Shown in pieces: positions 8,528 through 16,261 of a stretch of 64,000 nt of DNA. Within the stretch, counting starts at the first letter, position 1, and each line of letters begins with the position of its first letter. The notes beneath the pieces were generated by a model, which saw only the letters and a list, made by a program, of their open reading frames with translations, had not been told where the DNA came from and did not search any database. The translations under genes and the position numbers were made by a program. This DNA comes from Chryseobacterium sp. JAH (GTDB lineage Bacteria > Bacteroidota > Bacteroidia > Flavobacteriales > Weeksellaceae): the NCBI RefSeq assembly GCF_001507335.1, contig NZ_LMAH01000003.1:682001-746000 (forward strand), read 5' to 3'.

Positions 8528-8557
8528 CCTGGCAAAATGTCGGGAGACTGTTTGTCT
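8528..8557 (+). promoter_or_regulatory. Tandem hairpins in the sigma-factor mRNA leader
   Basis: CCTGGCA (8528-8534) can pair with TGTCGGG (8538-8544) through an AAA loop, allowing two wobble pairs. Directly abutting it, AGAC (8545-8548) pairs with GTCT (8554-8557). Both sit within 60 bases of the sigma-factor start, so they could control its translation. This is inference from structure alone. Confidence 0.35.
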
Positions 8558-8583
8558 ACAAGTAAATACTGAGAAGAAAAGTC

Positions 8584-9171
8584 ATGAAATCAACAGATAG
8601 CCTATTAATATCTCTGTACCAAAGAGGAGATGAAGAAGCATTATCAACCCTTATACACCGTCATCAGAAAGACCTGTTTTCGTTTATCCTTTACAAAATA
8701 GGTGACGAAGATTTGGCCAACGATGTTTTCCAGGATACGTTTATTAAAATCATTATGATGCTGAAAGAAGGGCGGTATAATGAGGAAGGGAAATTTATCC
8801 TGTGGGCAAAAAGAATTGCTCAAAACTTAATCATTGATTATTTCAGAGCAAAATCAAAAAATGTAAAAGTTTCAGAAACTACTTTTGATAACGATGAATT
8901 TTCTATTTTTGATTTAATAAGGGAGCCTTCAGAAAATATTGAAGATCAATTGGTAAGTATGCAGATTCAAGAAGATTTGCTGAAGATGCTGCAGTGCTTA
9001 CCTGAGAATCAACAGGAGGTGATAAAACTCAGGTTTTTTGACGGGTTAAGCTTTAAGGAAATTGCAGATCATACAGATATGAGCATTAATACGACTCTAG
9101 GGAGGGTTCGCTATGCACTGATCAACTTAAGAAAAATCATGGAAGAAAATAATATTATTTTGACAAGATAA
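8584..9171 (+). CDS. RNA polymerase sigma factor, ECF-like sigma-70 family
   Basis: 195 residues with sigma region 2 (about 25-95, 'DLANDVFQDTFIKIIMML', 'FILWAKRIAQNLIIDYFR') and region 4 (about 140-190, 'LPENQQEVIKLRFFDGLSFK', 'MSINTTLGRVRYALINLRK'). No region 1 or 3 is seen, so it is of the ECF group. No membrane anti-sigma gene follows; instead a 44-codon ORF does. The leader has two abutting hairpins that may matter for regulation. Confidence 0.92.
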   Translation: MKSTDSLLISLYQRGDEEALSTLIHRHQKDLFSFILYKIGDEDLANDVFQDTFIKIIMMLKEGRYNEEGKFILWAKRIAQNLIIDYFRAKSKNVKVSETTFDNDEFSIFDLIREPSENIEDQLVSMQIQEDLLKMLQCLPENQQEVIKLRFFDGLSFKEIADHTDMSINTTLGRVRYALINLRKIMEENNIILTR

Positions 9172-9216
9172 TAATTCACATCTTTTCACGTTTTAAAGAA
9201 AAAACATTTTTTGCCT

Positions 9217-9351
9217 ATGAAAAATAACGATTCTTTAAAAGTGAAAAGTTTGAAACCCAAAAAACAAACCATTGATTTTTTGCTTAGTTTCTCAAAAAGT
9301 CTTGATGTTGTGAAGATTAAAAATAATCATTATCATCTTTCAAAAAATTAA
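9217..9351 (+). CDS. Small basic 44-residue protein downstream of the sigma factor
   Basis: ATG at 9217 opens a 44-codon frame beginning MKNNDSLKVKSLKPKKQTID and ending at TAA 9349-9351. It is lysine-rich, with a possible short amphipathic helix 'IDFLLSFSKSLDVVKI'. It lies 45 bases after the sigma-factor gene on the same strand, with no terminator between, so it is probably co-transcribed. It may bind the sigma factor or nucleic acid, but nothing in the sequence proves either. Confidence 0.5.
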   Translation: MKNNDSLKVKSLKPKKQTIDFLLSFSKSLDVVKIKNNHYHLSKN

Positions 9352-9355
9352 TCAT

Positions 9356-9363
9356 TAATTTTG
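9356..9363 (+). promoter_or_regulatory. Candidate -7 box directly before the HAD gene
   Basis: TAATTTTG matches TAnnTTTG and lies only 6 bases before the ATG at 9370, so a transcript started from it would be leaderless or nearly so. No -33 TTG was found at the usual distance. Confidence 0.35.
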
Positions 9364-9369
9364 TGCTGT

Positions 9370-10065
9370 ATGAAAATTCAGCACATTTTTTTTGACCTCG
9401 ACAACACCCTATGGGATCACCGCAAGAACGCTTATCTTACTATCAAGAATCTTTTCGAAAAAGAAGAAATTACTTTAAAATACAATATAGATTTTGAAGA
9501 TTTTCATTCTGTATATCATGAGATCAACGAAAAACTTTGGGAGCAAATAAGAGATGGTGAAATTGACAAAGAATATCTCAGAAAGCATCGCTTTTACGAT
9601 ACATTCAGACATTTCGGAATTGATGATTTGGAGTTGTCTATGTATTTTGAAGAACATTTTTTAGATAAAATTCTCAATTACAATCATTTGGTAGAAAGTG
9701 CGGATGTTGTTTTAGAGTATTTAAAATCAAAAAAATACACCTTACATATTATTTCAAATGGTTTTCAGGAAGTGACGGAGAGAAAATGTATTCTCTCTGG
9801 TATTGATCATTATTTTCTAAGCATCACGAGTGCAGATTCTGTTGGGGTTAGAAAACCAAAAGCAGAGATTTTTGAGTATTCTTTGGGTTTAGCCAAAGCT
9901 ACGAAAGAAGAAAGTATTTTGATTGGTGATGATTGGATTGCTGATGTTGTCGGAGCACAAAATTTCGGTATAGATGTTATTTTCTTTGATGTTTTGAACG
10001 AAAATCCACGGCAAGAAAATTTAAAAGTGATTAAACATCTATTGCAGATCAAAGAATATTTATAA
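9370..10065 (+). CDS. HAD-family nucleotidase, YjjG type
   Basis: 231 residues from the ATG at 9370; an in-frame TTG at 9361 is disfavoured because it overlaps a promoter-like box. HAD motifs are in order: 'FFDLDNTLWD' (nucleophile and acid Asp), 'IISNGF' (motif II), 'RKPKAEIF' (Lys, motif III) and 'IGDDWIADVVGA' (motif IV). The cap and motifs resemble YjjG/YfnB, which dephosphorylate non-canonical pyrimidine nucleotides. HAD substrate range is broad, so the exact substrate is inferred. Confidence 0.85.
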   Translation: MKIQHIFFDLDNTLWDHRKNAYLTIKNLFEKEEITLKYNIDFEDFHSVYHEINEKLWEQIRDGEIDKEYLRKHRFYDTFRHFGIDDLELSMYFEEHFLDKILNYNHLVESADVVLEYLKSKKYTLHIISNGFQEVTERKCILSGIDHYFLSITSADSVGVRKPKAEIFEYSLGLAKATKEESILIGDDWIADVVGAQNFGIDVIFFDVLNENPRQENLKVIKHLLQIKEYL

Positions 10066-10077
10066 AATTATCCATAA

Positions 10078-10117
10078 AAGTTTCGGCGGCACCAAAGGTG
10101 CCGCCGAAACTTTTTTA
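10078..10117. terminator. Bidirectional terminator between the HAD gene and trpS
   Basis: A very stable GC-rich stem of about 16 bp (10078-10093 with 10097-10112) closed by AAA and followed by T's, with A's on the other side, between two converging genes. Confidence 0.95.
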
Positions 10118-10134
10118 TTAAAGAAATATTCAGA

Positions 10135-11103
10135 TCAAATTCCCAGGCTTTCTCTTACTCTCTGAATGGTCTGTGTAGCGATGGCTCTTGTTTTCACAGC
10201 GCCTTCCTGAAGTTTTGCTTCAAGTTCATCAAGATTGTTCATGTAGTAAGAAAACAACACTCTTTCTCTTTCGAATCTTGTCAAAATTAAATCCAAAAGC
10301 TCTTTTTTAGCGTGACCGTAACCGAAATTTCCGGCTAAATATTTAGCTCTCAATTCTTCAGTTTGCTCAGGTGTTGCGATTAATTCAAAAATAGCAAAAG
10401 TTTTATCTGTAGACGGATCTTTTGGCTCTTCTAAAGATTTAGAATCACTTTCGATACTCATGACCTGCTTTTTCAATTCCTTTTCAGGCAAGAAAATGTT
10501 GATGATATTTCCTCTTGATTTAGACATTTTGTGGCCATCTACACCAGGAACATATTTGGTGTCTTCCTGCAGTTCAGCTTGTGGCAAAACCAAAACTTCC
10601 CCCATCTGATTATTAAATCTTGAAGCCACATCACGTGCAATTTCCAAATGCTGAAGCTGATCTTTTCCTACAGGAACGATTTCTGCATCATACAATAAAA
10701 TATCAGCAGCCATTAAAATAGGGTAGGTAAATAAACCTGCGTTTACATCCTGTAAACGGTCTGCTTTATCTTTAAAAGAATGTGCTAAGGTCAGTCTCTG
10801 ATAAGGAAAAAAACATGATAAATGCCAAGATAGTTCACAGGTTTCAGGGATGTCGCTCTGTCTGTAGAAGAATGTTTTTTCAGTATCTAATCCGCAGGCA
10901 AGCCAAGCTGCAGCAATTTCGTAGGTATTGTTTTTAAGTTCTTTTGCGTCTTTGATCTGCGTAAGTGAGTGCAGGTTTGCAATGAATAAAAAAGATTCGT
11001 ATCCTGCTTGCTTTGATAGCTCAATTGCAGGAATAATTGCACCCAAAAGGTTTCCAAGGTGCGGTGTTCCGGTGGCTTGTATGCCGGTAAGAATTCTTGA
11101 CAT
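10135..11103 (-). CDS. trpS: Tryptophanyl-tRNA synthetase
   Basis: 322 residues, usual bacterial length. It has the class I signatures in the forms 'GTPHLGNLLGA' (HIGH) and 'HKMSKSRGN' (KMSKS), and the TrpS-typical 'ADILLYDAEIVPVGKDQLQH'. It charges tRNA-Trp. A TATTTTTG box on the minus strand (11124-11131) lies about 20 bases upstream, so it is probably transcribed alone. Confidence 0.97.
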   Translation of the reverse strand: MSRILTGIQATGTPHLGNLLGAIIPAIELSKQAGYESFLFIANLHSLTQIKDAKELKNNTYEIAAAWLACGLDTEKTFFYRQSDIPETCELSWHLSCFFPYQRLTLAHSFKDKADRLQDVNAGLFTYPILMAADILLYDAEIVPVGKDQLQHLEIARDVASRFNNQMGEVLVLPQAELQEDTKYVPGVDGHKMSKSRGNIINIFLPEKELKKQVMSIESDSKSLEEPKDPSTDKTFAIFELIATPEQTEELRAKYLAGNFGYGHAKKELLDLILTRFERERVLFSYYMNNLDELEAKLQEGAVKTRAIATQTIQRVRESLGI

Positions 11104-11123
11104 TTTGTTTAAAATTGTTTATG

Positions 11124-11131
11124 CAAAAATA
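11124..11131 (-). promoter_or_regulatory. Candidate -7 box for trpS
   Basis: TATTTTTG on the minus strand matches TAnnTTTG, 20 bases before the trpS ATG. Confidence 0.5.
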
Positions 11132-11213
11132 GGGAAAATTTAGAATTTTACTTATTGAAACGGATATGTAATAATATAAATAATCAATCTCACTTGAATT
11201 GAAATTTCAAAAC

Positions 11214-12074
11214 CTATTTCTTCAATTCAATTTTATACTTAAAAGTTAAAACCTTCAGATGCCAAAGTGTTAAGGTCTGTTCCGCTGAGATGATATCATT
11301 TTCTGAACCAATAATCAAACGGTCACGGAATGAACTGATAAACTGCGACCAGTATTCACCCTTAGAATCTTTCAGTAAAAAATAAAATCCGGCGTCACCA
11401 AATCTGTTTCCTGAAGAATCTAAAATTAATTCCCCATTTTTTCCAACACTTGGATTCATCAATACTGTTGCATTTCCATTAGGCAGAGGAAATACAGCTT
11501 TCACACAAGTTTTTCCGGAAGGCAAAGTGCAGATTCCATAAACGCCAGAATAAATTACCTGTGTGCTGGATTTAATAGAGCGAAACCAAAATGTATATTT
11601 GATTTCAGTGGTATTTGCATCAATAAGGTTGATGATTTCGCTTTTTAAAGATTCTGAGTCATCAATGTTTTGGGTAGGAATATTCAGTTGATTGATTCTA
11701 TTGCTGAATAATTTATTAATCAAGATTCCAAAAAATTTGAAAAAAGGATTCCAATGTATAGAAAACTGCAGGTTGTGATTGTCTGTGTTTTCATAAAATC
11801 CAATCACACTTTTTGATAGATTTGAGAATTCAGCTTCAGTTAAATTCAATTTCTGCATTGAGGGAATAATGCCTTTTGATTCTGAGTCTTTTTGAATAAT
11901 TAAGTTTTCCTTTTCTGCAAACTGATGGATAAAATCTTCACCAATTGCATCGAGATTTCCAAACGGACCTATCAGCCACGGAAAATCTTCGGGGTTAATT
12001 TTCTTTCCATGCAAGATTACCCATTGCTGAGTTACCCAATCCTGGAATTTCTGCATCGGATAAGCAAATCTCAT
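11214..12074 (-). CDS. Conserved-type hypothetical protein, 286 residues
   Basis: No signal peptide or membrane segment. The N-terminal third ('WLIGPFGNLDAIGEDFIHQF') is mixed alpha/beta and the C-terminal part (about 150-286) is beta-rich ('YSGVYGICTLPSGKTCVKAV', 'FPLPNGNATVLMNP'). I do not recognise the family. Its ATG directly follows the stop of a 40-codon ORF, and it is the last gene of a minus-strand set headed by the CrtA-like gene. Confidence 0.75.
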   Translation of the reverse strand: MRFAYPMQKFQDWVTQQWVILHGKKINPEDFPWLIGPFGNLDAIGEDFIHQFAEKENLIIQKDSESKGIIPSMQKLNLTEAEFSNLSKSVIGFYENTDNHNLQFSIHWNPFFKFFGILINKLFSNRINQLNIPTQNIDDSESLKSEIINLIDANTTEIKYTFWFRSIKSSTQVIYSGVYGICTLPSGKTCVKAVFPLPNGNATVLMNPSVGKNGELILDSSGNRFGDAGFYFLLKDSKGEYWSQFISSFRDRLIIGSENDIISAEQTLTLWHLKVLTFKYKIELKK

Positions 12075-12197
12075 TTAATCGTTTTTGAAATTGGGAATGA
12101 TGTTGCGTCGTCCGTTCCATTCACCAAATTCTGAGATAGGTTTGAAGCGCAATGTTGTAAATTCAAAATGGAAATCTTTTCTATTTCTTTCTTTCAT
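12075..12197 (-). CDS. Possible 40-residue protein between two genes
   Basis: ATG at 12197 opens 40 codons (MKERNRKDFHFEFTTLRFKP and on), ending TAA at 12075-12077. It fits exactly between the CrtA-like gene (12 bases upstream) and the next gene, whose ATG starts on the very next base. The tight packing argues for translation. Composition is charged and aromatic; no family is recognised. A decayed fragment of a larger gene is the alternative. Confidence 0.4.
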   Translation of the reverse strand: MKERNRKDFHFEFTTLRFKPISEFGEWNGRRNIIPNFKND

Positions 12198-12209
12198 AGC
12201 ATCAGAATG

Positions 12210-12785
12210 TCATTTCGGCTTGGGGACTTTGCTGTGTCCGTGAACCATATCGGTCATTTCTTTCTGCGTTTTCCAAACGGAAAAAGTGGAAACGGTGTTT
12301 GGAAATTTGATGGAGGCTAAAGATAGAGTTGTTGCGGGATGGTCGCGAACCAATTTCTCAACCGGTCTTCCCCAACGGATAAATCTTGGAATTTCCAGAA
12401 ATTTCATTCGGGCAATGGTAACTGCGACAACAGGAGAATCCGGATTTTCAAATTCTAAAGTTTCGTCCGGAATTTCAAACTTATTAAACTTGCCCCATTT
12501 TCGCATAAAAGTTAACCTCGTATGCCAACCTTTTGCAAGGATTTTTCCTAAGTCATTTTCAGTTAAAAAATGATCTACGTCCGCTTCATTTTCCCATTGA
12601 GCAAATACGGCGATCTGCCGGATCAGCATTCGGGAAGGTGAAAGAATAGGAGAGCCAAGCGTCATTGCAGTCATACATTCTGCGTGAATTAATCCAGGAA
12701 TATTTTTTGGTTTCGGTGGAAACAGAAGAGTTTTAAGCGCAGAAATATAATTTGTTTTTACTAAATGATAGGTGAATACGCTCAT
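12210..12785 (-). CDS. CrtA-like (spheroidene monooxygenase family) protein
   Basis: 191 residues. The second half ('VAVTIARMKFLEIPRFIRWG ...', then 'LASIKFPNTVSTFSVWKTQK') follows the pattern of spheroidene monooxygenase CrtA, which has 'ALTRATVRPARALRFWR ... TFSVW'. CrtA is a haem-dependent ketolase of carotenoid pathways. No other carotenoid gene lies near, so the substrate here is unknown, and a divergent dimeric alpha/beta-barrel monooxygenase role is equally possible. Confidence 0.65.
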   Translation of the reverse strand: MSVFTYHLVKTNYISALKTLLFPPKPKNIPGLIHAECMTAMTLGSPILSPSRMLIRQIAVFAQWENEADVDHFLTENDLGKILAKGWHTRLTFMRKWGKFNKFEIPDETLEFENPDSPVVAVTIARMKFLEIPRFIRWGRPVEKLVRDHPATTLSLASIKFPNTVSTFSVWKTQKEMTDMVHGHSKVPKPK

Positions 12786-12833
12786 TATTTCAAGTTATTG
12801 GAAGTTTTTGCAGATGAAATTATAATATTAATT

Positions 12834-13832
12834 TTACTTTTTCCTTACTGCGTTATAATAATTGATTCCTTCTTTTTTCATCCAGAAATAAGGAATTTGT
12901 TTTGATTTCTTTTTTTTAACATCGGTAATAACAGCAAAAAAATTATAGATTAAATAAGTGTATTTACCGTCATTAATAATTAGATTTGTATCTGAAATTG
13001 TTCCAAAAAAGATTAAATTTTCTGTATTTTCAATTTGGTTTGTAAAAGCTGCAAAATTCTTTCCTTTATAATCTCGTAGATATTGTAGAATTTTATCTAC
13101 ATTATTTTGACTGAAAATTTCTTTCGATCTACTAATGTGAAAATAAGCAACTTTGTCTTTATTTAAAACCTTTTTAATGATGAAGGGATCTATTAATATA
13201 CCATCATTATAAGTTTGAAATAATTTGAGAGCATCTAAAAAGGAAATGTAATTGCTAAAATATCCTTCTGTTTTCAGATTATTTATATTGAAATTTGATA
13301 AGAATTGAGCTTCTTTTTTGCTTATTTCCAATTCTTTTCCTGATGTATAGGAATGGTTGTACAAATAATTCTCTGGGATTTCTGAATCTGGATTTTCGTT
13401 AAGTGCACTTCCTATTCTGATTAATTTTCTTAAGCCACCAATTGAAACATCGTTTCGATCATTTTTTTTGGTTTTGAATGAACTATAGAAATTTACTACT
13501 CTTCTTGTTTTGTTATCTACAACAATGATTTTTTCCCGGAACCATTCATCAAAAGCTTGTTTATCTTCAGGTTTAAAATTGTAAGTTAAAGCATTTTCAA
13601 AAATTTTATTTCTAATAGAATCTAAATTGGTTTTGTAAGAAGTTGAATCTAAAGTGGTGTAAATTTTCAAATTCTTTTCCTGTGTATTGATTTTCAGTTT
13701 TGTCAATTCATCATCAATGAAACGAATTACTGTGCTATCTTTTATCTGCTTATTATCTGAATAATAGTAAATGTTTTCCTTTTTGCAGGAAATGAAAATG
13801 AATAGTACAAAAAACAGCTGAAAACTTTTCAT
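12834..13832 (-). CDS. Hypothetical lipoprotein, 332 residues
   Basis: The N-terminus has a hydrophobic signal ending in a lipobox 'FISCKKE' near residue 16, so it is probably lipid-anchored. The rest is a soluble, Lys/Asn-rich domain with 'DEWFREKIIVVDNKTRRVVN' but no motif I can name. It lies 7 bases downstream of the SanA-like gene. Confidence 0.7.
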   Translation of the reverse strand: MKSFQLFFVLFIFISCKKENIYYYSDNKQIKDSTVIRFIDDELTKLKINTQEKNLKIYTTLDSTSYKTNLDSIRNKIFENALTYNFKPEDKQAFDEWFREKIIVVDNKTRRVVNFYSSFKTKKNDRNDVSIGGLRKLIRIGSALNENPDSEIPENYLYNHSYTSGKELEISKKEAQFLSNFNINNLKTEGYFSNYISFLDALKLFQTYNDGILIDPFIIKKVLNKDKVAYFHISRSKEIFSQNNVDKILQYLRDYKGKNFAAFTNQIENTENLIFFGTISDTNLIINDGKYTYLIYNFFAVITDVKKKKSKQIPYFWMKKEGINYYNAVRKK

Positions 13833-13839
13833 GGCTATA

Positions 13840-14484
13840 TTAAGGAATCAGAATCTTCTTCCCACCAAACTTCGGTTCCACCCCAAATATAAAATCCCAA
13901 AACACCTTTGCCCGCGCCAGTTTTTCTCGTGCATTGGTTTTAAAACCTGCGTATTTATTGACATCTTCTGCATTATAGCCGAATGCTTCTATTCCATTTT
14001 TTCTCGCAAGATATACAGCTCTCTCATTGTGGAATTTCTGAGAAATAATAATGTAGGAATTCTGCCCGAAAATTTCTTTCGCCCTTAAAACAGAATCCAA
14101 AGTTCGGAATCCTGCAAAATCCTCAAAGATTCTTTCTGCAGGAACTCCGGCTTTGATCAGTTCGTTTTTCATTTCCTCAGGTTCATTATAATCCTTTTGA
14201 GAATTGTCTCCGCTAACGATAATATTTTGAACCTTTCCGGATTTATATAAGTCTGCGGCGGCTTTTATTCTGTTAAAAAAGTAGGCATTGGGATTTCCGT
14301 TGGATAAATTTTTACTCGTTCCCAAAAGAAGTCCTGTTTTTTCGGTGGGAAGTTTTGAAAGATCGGAAGTAACAAAATTTTTCGTCTTATCCTTAATCGT
14401 AAAGTTTGACCAAATGACAAAAATAATTCCTGCCACGAAAAGCAGCAGGAAGATTTTGATTGTATTCTTTATAAATTTTTTCAT
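13840..14484 (-). CDS. SanA/YdcF-like envelope protein (DUF218)
   Basis: 214 residues from 'MKKFIKNTIKIF'; an upstream in-frame Met would add 20 residues of non-signal-like sequence. One N-terminal membrane helix (about 6-25) is followed by a DUF218 domain with 'GLLLGTSKNL', 'IIVSGDN', 'RTLDSVLRAKEIFG' and 'IIISQKFHNERAVYLARKNG'. E. coli SanA acts in envelope barrier function. It is likely anchored in the inner membrane facing the periplasm. Confidence 0.87.
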   Translation of the reverse strand: MKKFIKNTIKIFLLLFVAGIIFVIWSNFTIKDKTKNFVTSDLSKLPTEKTGLLLGTSKNLSNGNPNAYFFNRIKAAADLYKSGKVQNIIVSGDNSQKDYNEPEEMKNELIKAGVPAERIFEDFAGFRTLDSVLRAKEIFGQNSYIIISQKFHNERAVYLARKNGIEAFGYNAEDVNKYAGFKTNAREKLARAKVFWDFIFGVEPKFGGKKILIP

Positions 14485-14612
14485 ACATTTTGAACCGTTG
14501 TAGGTTTTATAAAAGTATGAAATCCCCATGAGTTGGCAACACAAAAACCGATAAAGATTACGGGATTAAATATGCCCTTTAAAAGACAATAAGGATCTAC
14601 ATATTAAATATT

Positions 14613-15251
14613 TTAAAATTCTAGTCCATTAGGGAAGGCTTTCTTTCTGAATATTAATAATAATGCAGCGCCTACGGTAATCGCAGAATCGGCAACATTG
14701 AAAATGTATTTGAAGAATTCAAGATGTTTACCACCAATTAAAGGCCAGCTTTCAGGAACTGTCCAGTCAACCAAAGGAAAATGAAGCATATCAACCACAC
14801 AACCTTTCATAAATGTTGAATAACCTTCACCGAAAGGAACAAGTTTAGACACTCCACCGTAACCAATCCACTGATTAACGCTCTCGTCATAAACCATCCC
14901 GCTGTCAAAAATTAATCCGTAAAACATTCCGTCAATCAAATTTCCGATAGCTCCTGCGAAAATAATAGCCATTGGAATGATCAGATAATTGGATTCTCCC
15001 CTTGCCAACCATTTTTTAAACAGATATACCATTCCGCCAATCAAAAAAATACGGACGATCACCAAAAAATATTTACCAAGCATTCCACCAAAATGAAAAC
15101 CATAAGCCATCCCTGGATTCTCAACAAAAGTTAATTTGAAACCTGGGAAAACAGAAACACTGTCATTAAGGCTGAAATTGGTTTTAATATAAATTTTCGA
15201 TGCCTGATCGATTAATAGAATAAGAAAAGTGATAAGTGCAATCTTCTTCAT
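14613..15251 (-). CDS. lspA: Lipoprotein signal peptidase (signal peptidase II)
   Basis: 212 residues with four membrane segments. The two catalytic-Asp motifs are present: 'GNLIDGMFYG' and 'FNVADSAITVG'. It is longer than the approximately 160 residues of enterobacterial LspA because of an insert of about 40 residues between them, as is usual in Bacteroidota. It removes signal peptides from prolipoproteins. It overlaps the upstream small gene by one base. Confidence 0.95.
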   Translation of the reverse strand: MKKIALITFLILLIDQASKIYIKTNFSLNDSVSVFPGFKLTFVENPGMAYGFHFGGMLGKYFLVIVRIFLIGGMVYLFKKWLARGESNYLIIPMAIIFAGAIGNLIDGMFYGLIFDSGMVYDESVNQWIGYGGVSKLVPFGEGYSTFMKGCVVDMLHFPLVDWTVPESWPLIGGKHLEFFKYIFNVADSAITVGAALLLIFRKKAFPNGLEF

Positions 15252-15448
15252 TACAAATTCGGCTTTGGTTTTTCTTTAAAGTTTCTTGTAGGCTTATCTT
15301 TTTTCACCGCTGGAGTACGAGGTTCGAATGTCTGAGTTTTTGCGCCTCTTGTATGAAATTTTTCATAACGAATTCCCATTTCTTTCATCACACCTTTCAG
15401 TGCATTCAGCTCCATTTGGTTTTTTGGGTGTACTATTAATGCTTCCAT
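15251..15448 (-). CDS. Small DUF2683-like protein
   Basis: 65 residues. The N-terminal 30 residues ('NQMELNALKGVMKEMGIRYE') fit the DUF2683 pattern seen in small flavobacterial proteins, sometimes linked to toxin-antitoxin-like antitoxins. The C-terminus is basic and Pro-rich. Its stop overlaps the lspA ATG by one base, so it is co-transcribed with lspA. No toxin partner is visible. Confidence 0.65.
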   Translation of the reverse strand: MEALIVHPKNQMELNALKGVMKEMGIRYEKFHTRGAKTQTFEPRTPAVKKDKPTRNFKEKPKPNL

Positions 15449-15491
15449 TTTTTCTTATTTATTTTTTATCAGTCTTAACATGGTTGAAAAC

Positions 15492-15737
15492 TTATTTTTT
15501 AGACAACTCATCTAATCTCTTTCTGTCTTTTGCAGACAGATCTTTGATTCCATTTTTACCCATTTTACTGAGAAGACGGTCTATTTCCTTTTCTCTTTCA
15601 CGTTTATCTGAATTGAACTGTTGATCGATCGTCAAATTTTTTGTTCTGACAGGGTAAAATCTGTTTTTGATTCTGTCTCTGTTAAAAAACCATACAACGA
15701 CGATCAGAATAATTCCTAAAATCAAATATTCGCTCAT
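15492..15737 (-). CDS. Small single-pass membrane protein, DUF6576-like
   Basis: 81 residues: one N-terminal membrane helix (about 4-19) and a charged cytoplasmic tail ending in 'KEIDRLLSKMGKNGIKDLSA', 'KDRKRLDELSKK'. This tail matches the C-terminal segment that Bacteroidota rhomboid proteins carry (DUF6576). Function unknown. Confidence 0.75.
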   Translation of the reverse strand: MSEYLILGIILIVVVWFFNRDRIKNRFYPVRTKNLTIDQQFNSDKREREKEIDRLLSKMGKNGIKDLSAKDRKRLDELSKK

Positions 15738-15822
15738 AGATATAATTAAAAATTAGGTTTATAAAATGTCATACAACATTTCATAAACCCAATAATTTAT
15801 TTACAAAAATAAGATAAAAATT

Positions 15823-16203
15823 TTATCTCTGCATATTTTTAGCTTCGATGCTCAGTGTAGCGTGGGGAACTGCCAAAAGTCTTTCCTTTGGAATCAGTTT
15901 TCCGGTTACTCGGCAAACACCGTAAGTTTTGTTTTCGATTCTGATTAAAGCATTTTTCAGATCTCTTACAAACTTCTCCTGTCTTCCTGCTAAAATAGAG
16001 TTCTGCTCTTTGCTCAGCGTTTCTGCTCCTTCTTCGAAAGCTTTGAAAGTAGGTGACGTGTCGTCAGTTCCGTTGTTTTGATCGTTGATAAAACTTTCTC
16101 TTATCAGTTGCAGATCCTTCTCTGCTTTATCTATTTTTTCTCTGATTATTTTCTTAAACTCTTGTAAATCAGAGTCGTTGTATCTCACTCTTTCGTCTTG
16201 CAT
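15823..16203 (-). CDS. TraR/DksA family protein lacking the zinc-finger cysteines
   Basis: 126 residues from 'MQDERVRYND'; an upstream Met would add 16 unlikely residues. It has the coiled-coil half (about 10-85) and the DksA-like end 'YGVCRVTGKLIPKERLLAVP', 'HATLSI'. Only one cysteine of the C4 finger remains, as in the usual Bacteroidota form of this family. DksA-type proteins bind RNA polymerase; a role in transcription control is likely. It lies just downstream of ileS on the same strand. Confidence 0.85.
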   Translation of the reverse strand: MQDERVRYNDSDLQEFKKIIREKIDKAEKDLQLIRESFINDQNNGTDDTSPTFKAFEEGAETLSKEQNSILAGRQEKFVRDLKNALIRIENKTYGVCRVTGKLIPKERLLAVPHATLSIEAKNMQR

Positions 16204-16261
16204 TGTCTTTTTCTTTTTAATAAATTTATGAAATGGATTTTGAAAAAACAATAACTAAATA

